Assembly (NCBI RefSeq): GCF_900199205.1 | Contig: NZ_OBMJ01000001.1 | Location: 6,875,001 to 6,939,000, forward strand | DNA from: Streptomyces sp. 1331.2 | GTDB lineage: Bacteria; Actinomycetota; Actinomycetes; Streptomycetales; Streptomycetaceae | Direction of reading: 5' to 3' | DNA: 64,000 nucleotides | Part shown: piece by piece, positions 16,044 to 23,185 of the stretch | How the letters are laid out: each line of letters starts with the position of its first letter | Numbering within the stretch: the first letter of the stretch is position 1 | Program-made: the position numbers and the translations under genes | Notes under the pieces: model-generated | Told to the model about the DNA's origin: nothing | Seen by the model: the letters and a program-made list of their open reading frames with translations, nothing else | Database searches by the model: none

Positions 16044-17344
16044 CCCGCCACCGCCGCGGCGGTCACGGCGGCGGCGATCCGTGCCACGTCCGCGTCCTCC
16101 GTCACATAGGGGGGCATGGTGTAGATCAGGTCCCGGAAGGGCCGCACCCAGACGCCCTCGCGGGCGGCGGCCTCGGTCGCCGCCGGCACGTCCACCGGGT
16201 GGTCCAACTGGACGACGCCGATGGCCCCTTGGACCCGTACGTCGTGCACGCCCGGCAGGCTCGCGGCCGCCGCGAGGCCGTCGCGCAGCCCGCCCTCGAT
16301 CCGCTTGACCTCCACCGCCCAGTCCTGCCCGAGCAGCAGGTCCAGCGAGGCGTTGGCGGCGGCGCAGGCCAGCGGGTTGCCCATGAACGTCGGGCCGTGC
16401 GCGAGCACCGGCATCTCGCCGCGGCTGATCCCGTCGGCGATCTCGCCGGTGCACAGCGCGGCGGCCAGGGTCAGGTAGCCGCCGGTGAGGGCCTTGCCGA
16501 GGCACATCACGTCCGGCGAGACGCCCGCGTGGTCGGCGGCGAACAGGGCGCCGCTGCGGCCGAATCCGGTGGCGATCTCGTCGAAGACCAGCAACACGCC
16601 GTGGCGGTCGCAGAGTTCGCGCAGCATCCGCAGGTAGGCGGGCGAGTGGAACTGCATGCCGCCCGCGCCCTGGACCACCGGTTCGACGATGACGGCGGCC
16701 AGCTCGTCGGCGTGACGCGCCATCAACTCCTCGAAGCGGGCCGCGTATTCGGCGTCGAGCGGGGCGTCGAACCCGGCCGGCGGCTGCGGCGCGAAGAGCT
16801 GCCCGGGCAGCACCCCGCCCCACAGGTGGTGCATCCCGCCGTCCGGGTCGCAGACCGACATCGGGTGGAAGGTGTCGCCGTGGTAGCCGCCGCGCCAGGT
16901 CAGCAGCCGGCGCTTCTGCGGCCGCCCGGTGGACTGCCAGTACTGCAGGCACATCTTCATCGCGACCTCGACCGCGACCGAGCCCGAGTCGGCGAGGAAG
17001 ACGTGCTGCAGCGGCTCCGGGGTGATCTCGACCAGCCTGGCGGCCAGCCGGACGGCGGGCTCGTGGGTGAGCCCGCCGAACATCACGTGGCTCATCCGCC
17101 CCAGCTGTTCGCGCACCGCCTCGTCCAGGACGGGGTGCCGGTAGCCGTGGATCGCCGCCCACCAGGACGACATCCCGTCGACCAGCTCGCGCCGCCCGCC
17201 CGCGACGGGCTCGGCCAGGCGCAGCCGGACGCCCGAGGCGGACTCGACCACGTACGGCGTGACGGTGCCGGGCATCGGCCCGTACGGGTGCCAGACGTGG
17301 GCGCGGTCGAGGGTGAGCAGCGTGTCCGCGGACAGCTGGGGCAT
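16040..17344 (-). CDS. bioA: Adenosylmethionine-8-amino-7-oxononanoate aminotransferase
   Basis: 434-residue class III PLP aminotransferase converting KAPA to 7,8-diaminopelargonate with SAM as amino donor. Hallmarks are HVWHPYGPM near the N-terminus, GMSSWWAAIHGYRHPVLDEA, the PLP-phosphate motif DSGSVAVEVAMKMCLQYW, and MCLGKALTGGYLTLAAALC containing the Schiff-base lysine. ATG at 17344 follows GGAGAG on the minus strand. It lies 30 bases downstream of bioB and overlaps bioD by four bases. Confidence 0.93.
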   Translation of the reverse strand: MPQLSADTLLTLDRAHVWHPYGPMPGTVTPYVVESASGVRLRLAEPVAGGRRELVDGMSSWWAAIHGYRHPVLDEAVREQLGRMSHVMFGGLTHEPAVRLAARLVEITPEPLQHVFLADSGSVAVEVAMKMCLQYWQSTGRPQKRRLLTWRGGYHGDTFHPMSVCDPDGGMHHLWGGVLPGQLFAPQPPAGFDAPLDAEYAARFEELMARHADELAAVIVEPVVQGAGGMQFHSPAYLRMLRELCDRHGVLLVFDEIATGFGRSGALFAADHAGVSPDVMCLGKALTGGYLTLAAALCTGEIADGISRGEMPVLAHGPTFMGNPLACAAANASLDLLLGQDWAVEVKRIEGGLRDGLAAAASLPGVHDVRVQGAIGVVQLDHPVDVPAATEAAAREGVWVRPFRDLIYTMPPYVTEDADVARIAAAVTAAAVAG

Positions 17345-17374
17345 GGTGGGCGACTCTCCTGAGTGGTGGAACGG

Positions 17375-18631
17375 TCAGGCGTTGGGGGCGAGTTCGGTGC
17401 CGGCGCCGCGGCGGCGGACCTTGACCAGGTCGCTGCGCAGCTCGCCGTCCTCTGCGGCCTCCGTGGCCTCTTCGACCGACGAGGCCGACGCGGCCGCCGC
17501 GGCCGACGAGGGCGCGGCGTGCGCGTGCCCGCCGCACGGGCCGCAGCCGCCGCCGCTGCCACAGGCCGAGGCCGCGCTGCCGCAGCCGCCACCGGCGTGG
17601 GCCGCCTGGGCGGCCTCGGCGAGGTCGGCGCGGTGGCGCGGCAGGGTGGCCTCGCCGGCGCCCTCGACCTCGAAGCCGGCGTCCTTGATCATGTCGAGGT
17701 CGGCCTGCCCGGCCTGGCCCTCGCTGGTCAGGTAGTCGCCGAGGAAGATGGAGTTGGCGATGTGCAGGCCGAGCGGCTGCATCGAGCGCAGGTGCACCTC
17801 GCGGCCGCCGGCGATCCGCACCTCGGTGTCCGGGTTGACGAAGCGGACCATCGCCAGGATGCGCAGGCAGCGCTGCGGGGTGAGGTTCCACTCCTTGGCG
17901 AGCGGGGTGCCCTCGAAGGGGATCAGGAAGTTGACCGGGACGGAGTCCGAGCCCAGCTCGCGCAGCGCGAAGACCACGTCGACCAGGTCCTCGTCGCTCT
18001 CGCCCATGCCGGCGATCAGGCCGGAGCAGGCGGACAGGCCCGCACCGTGCGCCTTCTGCACGGTGTCCACCCGGTCCGCGTAGGTGTGGGTGCTGGTGAT
18101 GGTCCCGTAGGTGCCCTCGGAGGTGTTGAGGTTGTGGTTGTACGCGTCGGCGCCCGCCGCCTTGAGGCGTTCCGCTTGGTTGTCGGAGAGCAGGCCGAGG
18201 CAGACGCAGATCTCGACCTGGGGGTCGGCCTCCTTGATGGCGGCCATCGTGTCGGTGACCCGGTCGATGTCGCGGTCCGTCGGGCCGCGGCCGCTGGCCA
18301 CCAGGCAGACCCGCTTGGCGCCGCCGGCCACCCCGGCGCGGGCCGCGTCGGCGGCCTGGTCCGGCTTGAGCCACGTGTACTTGAGGATCTCGGCCTTGGA
18401 CCCGAGCCGCTGCGAACAGTACGAGCAGTCCTCCGGGCAGAGCCCGCTCTTCAGGTTCACCAGGTAGTTGAGCTTGACCCGGCGGCCGAACCAGCGGCGG
18501 CGCACCTTGCCGGCCGCGGCGACCACGTCGAGCAGCTCGTCGTCGGTGGTGGCGAGGACGGCCAGGGCCTCCTCGCGGGTCGGGACTTCGCCGCGCAGGC
18601 CCTTGGCGGTGAGGGTATCGAGCAGATCCAT
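17375..18631 (-). CDS. bioB: Biotin synthase with Cys/His/Gly-rich C-terminal tail
   Basis: 418-residue radical SAM enzyme inserting sulfur into dethiobiotin. The SAM-cluster motif CPEDCSYC gives C65, C69 and C72; the auxiliary [2Fe-2S] ligands are in VCLVASGRG, EICVCLGLL and SGLIAGMGES, with GGREVHLRSMQPLGLHIANS carrying the arginine ligand. E. coli BioB has 346 residues. Here the core ends near GFEVEGAG at about 330 and is followed by about 85 residues including GGGCGSAASACGSGGGCGPC and GGHAHAAPSS, a low-complexity Cys/His segment that may bind metal. A 16-bp palindrome lies 68 bases upstream of the start. Confidence 0.93.
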   Translation of the reverse strand: MDLLDTLTAKGLRGEVPTREEALAVLATTDDELLDVVAAAGKVRRRWFGRRVKLNYLVNLKSGLCPEDCSYCSQRLGSKAEILKYTWLKPDQAADAARAGVAGGAKRVCLVASGRGPTDRDIDRVTDTMAAIKEADPQVEICVCLGLLSDNQAERLKAAGADAYNHNLNTSEGTYGTITSTHTYADRVDTVQKAHGAGLSACSGLIAGMGESDEDLVDVVFALRELGSDSVPVNFLIPFEGTPLAKEWNLTPQRCLRILAMVRFVNPDTEVRIAGGREVHLRSMQPLGLHIANSIFLGDYLTSEGQAGQADLDMIKDAGFEVEGAGEATLPRHRADLAEAAQAAHAGGGCGSAASACGSGGGCGPCGGHAHAAPSSAAAAASASSVEEATEAAEDGELRSDLVKVRRRGAGTELAPNA

Positions 18632-18698
18632 GGGGTGATCCTGCCTGGTGGTGATCGAGCGGCGCCAGAGCAAACCCGCCAGAAGATCGGCGTGAGGA

Positions 18699-18714
18699 TG
18701 TGCCGATTGCCACA
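18699..18714 (-). promoter_or_regulatory. Candidate biotin operator upstream of bioB
   Basis: TGTGCCGATTGCCACA is a 16-bp imperfect palindrome (five of six arm positions pair) 68 bases before the bioB start. It matches TGTGCCGAGCGGCACA in front of bioF at 13 of 16 positions, including the first eight. The regulator is not in the window. Confidence 0.55.
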
Positions 18715-18879
18715 GTGTCGAAGCTCACGGCGTCGGCGCTGGTCACGCGCTTGACGGTGGCCGGGGGAGGCGGTTACCGGCGGGTAGGTATCCGGTCGGT
18801 CCGAGGGGGCGCAGGGTGAAGATCGACAACCCCCGACCCAGTGATCCAGACCACCCGGGCGGTGCTTAGAATCTGCGCC

Positions 18880-19746
18880 ATGACCACGCAGGGGGAGCGC
18901 ACCCCGACTCCGGGAGAAGGCCGGGAAGGCCAGGCAGGACAGCGGACCGGCGGGGGCGCCGACACCGGCGGGACGGCCGCCGGAGCCCCGGGCCGCAGGC
19001 GGGGCCGACGGCTGACGGGCCGCCGGGCGGCGGGCTGGATCGTCATGGTCGGCGTGGTCGCCGCCGGCGGATGGCTCATCAGCCGCCCGATGCCCGGCGA
19101 CTACATACCCGGGCTCGGCCCGTCCACCAAGGACTCGACCAAGACGCCGCCCGTGGTCGGCTCCGCGCCGCCGCGCACCGACCCCGAAGCCCTCAACGTC
19201 GACAACATCTTCCCCGCCCAGCGGCCCGTCGAGGTCGGCGCCTACAAGGCGCGGCGCAACGGCGCCCGGCAGGGCGAGAACTGCGCCGAGGTACTGCAGG
19301 ACCGCACCCAGGACCCGCTGAAGGAGTCCGGCTGCCAGGCCTACCTGACCGTCAGCTTCACCGGCCAGGACCGCCCCGTCCTCAGCAGCGTCACGCTGCT
19401 GCGCTTCCCCGACCAGGCCTCCGCCGCCAAGGCCGCCGACGCCCTGCGGGCCAAGCCCGGTTCGGTCGCCTTCATCCTCGCGGACACCACCATCGCCCCC
19501 GCCCAGCCCGCCGGCGCCGCGAAGGCGGTCGGCGAGGCGCGGGTCGAGGCGGTCGGGCACTACGTGACCGTCACCAGCTCCCGCACCGGCGACGGCCGCA
19601 CGGCACCCGGCACCCCGACCGGCGCGGGCGCGCCGGCCGCGACCGGCCCGACGCCCACCGCCACGACGCCCAGCACCGAGCAGATGCTGGACGAGGCCAC
19701 CCGCGCGCTCTCCTACGCGGCCGGCTCGCCGTTCGTCTGGATGTAG
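18880..19746 (+). CDS. Hypothetical membrane-anchored protein
   Basis: 288-residue protein. About 45 hydrophilic, glycine- and arginine-rich residues precede a single membrane helix (AAGWIVMVGVVAAGGWLISR, about 49-70). The exported domain has a cysteine pair (GENCAEVLQ and ESGCQAYLT), a pattern LTVSFTGQDRPVLSSVTLLR, then a Pro/Thr/Ala-rich linker and a final helix. No family was recognised. The last codons (FVWM-stop) form the first copy of a 15-bp tandem repeat that continues after the stop. It is convergent with the helicase gene, separated by the repeats and a terminator. Confidence 0.65.
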   Translation: MTTQGERTPTPGEGREGQAGQRTGGGADTGGTAAGAPGRRRGRRLTGRRAAGWIVMVGVVAAGGWLISRPMPGDYIPGLGPSTKDSTKTPPVVGSAPPRTDPEALNVDNIFPAQRPVEVGAYKARRNGARQGENCAEVLQDRTQDPLKESGCQAYLTVSFTGQDRPVLSSVTLLRFPDQASAAKAADALRAKPGSVAFILADTTIAPAQPAGAAKAVGEARVEAVGHYVTVTSSRTGDGRTAPGTPTGAGAPAATGPTPTATTPSTEQMLDEATRALSYAAGSPFVWM

Positions 19747-19821
19747 GACGGCTGGACGCCAGACGGCTGGATGCAGGACCCCTGGATGTCAGGCCCCTGG
19801 ATGTAGGACCGCCGGATGCGA
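19732..19821 (+). repeat. Six 15-bp tandem repeats spanning a stop codon
   Basis: Six degenerate units of exactly 15 bases: TTCGTCTGGATGTAG, GACGGCTGGACGCCA, GACGGCTGGATGCAG, GACCCCTGGATGTCA, GGCCCCTGGATGTAG, GACCGCCGGATGCGA. Unit 1 is the end of the upstream gene including its stop. Read in frame past the stop they would encode pentapeptides (DGWTP, DGWMQ, DPWMS, GPWM-stop). Confidence 0.75.
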
Positions 19822-19841
19822 GACCCCGGCGGTGAACGCCC

Positions 19842-19870
19842 GAGGGGGCCCGGCAACGCCGAGCCCCCTC
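19842..19870 (+). terminator. Terminator between convergent genes
   Basis: GAGGGGGC / GCCCCCTC stem of 8 bp with a 13-base loop, between the membrane protein gene and the convergent helicase gene. It may serve both directions. Confidence 0.65.
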
Positions 19871-19888
19871 ACCGTGATTGACGCCCGG

Positions 19889-22399
19889 TCAGCCGCCCAG
19901 CCGGTCCACCGCGGTCACCCGCAGCACCGCCCGGCCCTCCTCGTCCGAACCGAACAGGTCCACCTCGGCGCTGATGCCCCAGTCGTGGTCGCCCTCCGGG
20001 TCGTCGAAGATCTGTCGGACCTTCCAGGCGGAGTCCTCCTCCTCGATGATCAGCATCTTCGGGCCGCGGGCGTCCGGGCCGGTGCCGAGGTCGTCGTACT
20101 CGTCCCAGTACCCGTCCATGGCGTCCGCCCAGCGGTCCGCGTCCCAGCCGTACTCGCCGTCCAGCTCGCCGAGTTCGTCCCAGTGCTCCAGCGCGCACAG
20201 CTCGACCCGGCGGAACATCTCGTTGCGCACCAGCACCCGGAAGGCGCGCGCGTTCGCGGTGACCGGCGCCGGCTTGTCGTCCAGCGTGACCTCCGCCGTG
20301 GCGGCCTCGGTCGGGTTGGCCAGCTGCTCCCACTCGTCCAGCAGGCTGGAGTCGACCTGGCGGACCAGCTCGCCCAGCCAGGCGATGACGTCCTTGAGGT
20401 CGTCCGTCTTCACGTCCTCGGGGACGGTCTGCTCCAGCGCCTTGTACGCACCGGCCAGGTAGCGCAGCACGATGCCCTCGGTGCGGGCCAGCTCGTAGAA
20501 GCCGACGTAGTCCGAGAAGGTCATCGCCCGCTCGTACAGGTCGCGGACCACCGACTTCGGCTGCAGCTGGTGGTCGCCGATCCAGGGGTGCGCCCGGCGG
20601 TACACCTCGTAGGCGTGGGTGAGCAGTTCCTCCAGCGGCTTCGGGTAGGTGATCTCCTGGAGCCGCTCCATCCGCTCCTCGTACTCGATGCCGTCGCGCT
20701 TCATCTCGCCGACGGCCTCCCCGCGCGCCTTGTTCTGCTGCGAGGCGAGGATCTGGCGCGGGTCGTCCAGGGTCGCCTCGACGACGGAGATCACGTCCAT
20801 GGCGTACGAGGGCGAGGTCGGGTCGAGGAGTTCGAAGGCGGCCAGCGCGAAGGTGGACAGCGGCTGGTTGAGCGCGAAGTTCTCCTGCAGGTCCAGGGTG
20901 AGCCGGACGATGCGGCCCTCGGCGTCCGGCTCCGGCAGCCGCTCCACCACGCCGCCCTCCAGCAGCGAACGGTAGATGGCGATGGCCGTGCGGATGTGCC
21001 GGCGCTGCGCGGTCTTGTCCTCGTGGTTGTCGGTCAGCAGCTTGCGCATCGCCTCGAAGGCGTTGCCCGGGCGGCCGATCACCGACAGCAGCATCGCGTG
21101 GCTGACCTTGAACCGGGAGACCAGCGGCTCCGGATCGGCGGCGATCAGCCGCTCGAAGGTCTCCTCCGACCAGCCGACGAAACCCTCCGGCGCCTTCTTG
21201 CGCACCACCTTGCGCTTCTTCTTCGGGTCGTCCCCGGCCTTGGCGATCGCCTTGTCGTTCTCGATCACGTGCTCCGGCGCCTGCGCCACCACCTGGCCGA
21301 CGGTGTCGAAGCCGGCCCGGCCCGCCCGGCCGGCGATCTGGTGGAACTCACGGGCGCGCAGGATGCGCACGCGCTGTCCGTCGTACTTGGACAGCGCGGT
21401 GAACAGCACCGTGCGGATCGGCACGTTGACGCCGACGCCGAGCGTGTCGGTCCCGCAGATCACCTTCAACAGGCCCGCCTGGGCGAGGCGTTCGACCAGC
21501 CGACGGTACTTCGGCAGCATGCCCGCGTGGTGCACGCCGATGCCGTGACGCACGAAACGGGACAGGTTGCGGCCGAACTTGGTGGTGAAGCGGAAGTTGC
21601 CGATCAGGTCGGAGATGGCTTCCTTCTCCGCCTTCGAGCACATGTTGATGCTCATCAGCGACTGCGCCCGCTCCACCGCCTCCTTCTGCGTGAAGTGCAC
21701 GACGTAGACCGGCGCCTGGCCGGTCTGCAGCAGCTCCTCCAGCGTGTCGTGCATATTGGTGCGGCGGTAGTCGTAGAAGAGCGGCACCGGGCGGGTCGCG
21801 TTGCGCACCACGGTCGTCGGACGGCCCGTCCGACGGGTCAGGTCCTCCTCGAAGCGGCGCACGTCGCCGAGCGTCGCCGACATCAGCAGGAACTGCGCCT
21901 GCGGCAGCTCCAGCAGCGGCACCTGCCAGGCCCAGCCGCGGTCCGGCTCCGCGTAGAAGTGGAACTCGTCCATGACCACCTGGCCGATGTCCGCCCGCGC
22001 GCCGTCCCGCAGCGCGATCTGGGCCAGCACCTCGGCGGTGCAGCAGATGATCGGCGCCGTCGGGTTCACGCTCGCGTCGCCGGTCATCATGCCGACCTGC
22101 TCGGTGCCGAACATCTTGACCAGGTCGAAGAACTTCTCCGACACCAGCGCCTTGATCGGCGCGGTGTAGAACGTCCGCTGCCCCTCCGCCAGCGCGGCGA
22201 AGTGCGCCCCCGCGGCCACCAGGCTCTTCCCCGAGCCGGTCGGCGTCGCCAGGATCACGTTGTTCCCCGAGACCAGCTCGATCAGCGCCTCCTCCTGCGC
22301 CGGGTACAGCGTGATCCCCCGTTCCTCCGCCCAGGCTGCGAACGTCTCGTACAGCGCATCGGGCGTGGCGGGCTTCGGCATCAGATCAAGGAGGGTCAC
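19889..22399 (-). CDS. Ski2-like DEAD/DEAH-box helicase (DUF3516 type)
   Basis: 836-residue superfamily 2 helicase. Motif I is LATPTGSGKSLVAAG at about residue 50, motif Ia FYTAPIKALVSEK, motif II VMDEFHFY (DEFH), motif III FLLMSATLGD, motif IV in YVVHFTQKEAVE, motif V ICGTDTLGVGVNVPIRTVLF and motif VI EFHQIAGRAGRAGFD, the last two being Ski2/Mtr4-like. The C-terminal ~400 residues correspond to the actinobacterial domain labelled DUF3516. A very basic loop DDPKKKRKVVRKKAPEG follows the helicase core. GTG at 22399 follows AAGGAGG on the opposite orientation poorly, so the start is less certain. RNA or DNA substrate unknown. Confidence 0.85.
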   Translation of the reverse strand: MTLLDLMPKPATPDALYETFAAWAEERGITLYPAQEEALIELVSGNNVILATPTGSGKSLVAAGAHFAALAEGQRTFYTAPIKALVSEKFFDLVKMFGTEQVGMMTGDASVNPTAPIICCTAEVLAQIALRDGARADIGQVVMDEFHFYAEPDRGWAWQVPLLELPQAQFLLMSATLGDVRRFEEDLTRRTGRPTTVVRNATRPVPLFYDYRRTNMHDTLEELLQTGQAPVYVVHFTQKEAVERAQSLMSINMCSKAEKEAISDLIGNFRFTTKFGRNLSRFVRHGIGVHHAGMLPKYRRLVERLAQAGLLKVICGTDTLGVGVNVPIRTVLFTALSKYDGQRVRILRAREFHQIAGRAGRAGFDTVGQVVAQAPEHVIENDKAIAKAGDDPKKKRKVVRKKAPEGFVGWSEETFERLIAADPEPLVSRFKVSHAMLLSVIGRPGNAFEAMRKLLTDNHEDKTAQRRHIRTAIAIYRSLLEGGVVERLPEPDAEGRIVRLTLDLQENFALNQPLSTFALAAFELLDPTSPSYAMDVISVVEATLDDPRQILASQQNKARGEAVGEMKRDGIEYEERMERLQEITYPKPLEELLTHAYEVYRRAHPWIGDHQLQPKSVVRDLYERAMTFSDYVGFYELARTEGIVLRYLAGAYKALEQTVPEDVKTDDLKDVIAWLGELVRQVDSSLLDEWEQLANPTEAATAEVTLDDKPAPVTANARAFRVLVRNEMFRRVELCALEHWDELGELDGEYGWDADRWADAMDGYWDEYDDLGTGPDARGPKMLIIEEEDSAWKVRQIFDDPEGDHDWGISAEVDLFGSDEEGRAVLRVTAVDRLGG

Positions 22400-22444
22400 C
22401 CGGCTATCTTGCCTGCTCGCCGCCACCCCGGGCAAAGCCCGGGG

Positions 22445-23131
22445 TCACTTGGCGGGGACGACGGGGGCACGCTCGACCAGGTGGACGTCGGGGCAGCCCT
22501 CCTGGCGGACGACCTCCCGGGCGGTACGCAGCGCGAGGTCGGCATAGTCCTGGACGACCTCCCGGGTCGGCCGTCCCGACAGCGTGGTGGCGCCGGAGAC
22601 GACGATCTCGCGGTAGACGTTGTCCGCGGGTGACTGCCGATGGCTGTCGCACCGGAAGAGCACGCGTGGCGCGGCGCCGCGATAGATCCAGCCGCTCGTC
22701 CCGGTGCCGAGGTCGAGCGTCGTCGTCCCGTTGTTCGCGGCCACGGCGGAGGTCATCGATCGGACCTCCGACTGGTAGGTGGACTCCAGCACCTGCGTGA
22801 CCTCGATCTCCACGGCGAACTCACCGGAGGCGGGGCGCCACGCCACCCCGCACCGCACCGTCTGGCTGCCCCCTGACAGGTCGCCTCCCGAAGAGATCTC
22901 GTGGGCCTGGCCGTCCGCGCCGACCAGGGGCCTGATCTGGTCGCCGGTGAGGAGCCCCCAGCACGCACTGGCCGGGACATCGACCGACTGCCAGGGCTTC
23001 CACACGTAGAGCCCGCCGCCCACCGCCGCCGCCACCACGAGGGCGACGGCGGCGTGCCAGGGGCGGACCCGGGACGGCCGCCGGGGCGGGTCGTCCGGGG
23101 ACGGCGGGATGATGTGGGCGACGTCAACCAT
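22445..23131 (-). CDS. Hypothetical membrane-anchored protein, third gene of the WXG set
   Basis: 228-residue protein. A proline-rich cytoplasmic start of about 25 residues precedes one membrane helix (HAAVALVVAAAVGGGLYVWK, about 26-45). The exported domain has four cysteines (SACWGLL, VRCGVAW, FRCDSHR, EGCPDVH), which could form two disulfides. It follows the 742-residue WXG protein gene by 54 bases on the same strand, so it is probably in that operon and may be a cell-surface partner. The helicase gene begins 45 bases downstream. No family recognised. Confidence 0.6.
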   Translation of the reverse strand: MVDVAHIIPPSPDDPPRRPSRVRPWHAAVALVVAAAVGGGLYVWKPWQSVDVPASACWGLLTGDQIRPLVGADGQAHEISSGGDLSGGSQTVRCGVAWRPASGEFAVEIEVTQVLESTYQSEVRSMTSAVAANNGTTTLDLGTGTSGWIYRGAAPRVLFRCDSHRQSPADNVYREIVVSGATTLSGRPTREVVQDYADLALRTAREVVRQEGCPDVHLVERAPVVPAK

Positions 23132-23185
23132 GTCTCAACACTCTCGGTCGTGGTGGGAGGTACGGCTCGCTTCCGGATGCCGGTC

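Noticed and set aside
15225..18746. One continuous minus-strand frame of about 1,170 codons over the biotin genes
   Set aside because: Only its last 272 codons (bioD) show real protein sequence; the rest is an out-of-frame reading of bioA and bioB.
20000..21300. PKKKRKV in the helicase, identical to the SV40 nuclear localisation signal
   Set aside because: Bacteria have no nucleus and the motif is part of a generally basic loop (DDPKKKRKVVRKK) of DUF3516-type helicases; chance resemblance.
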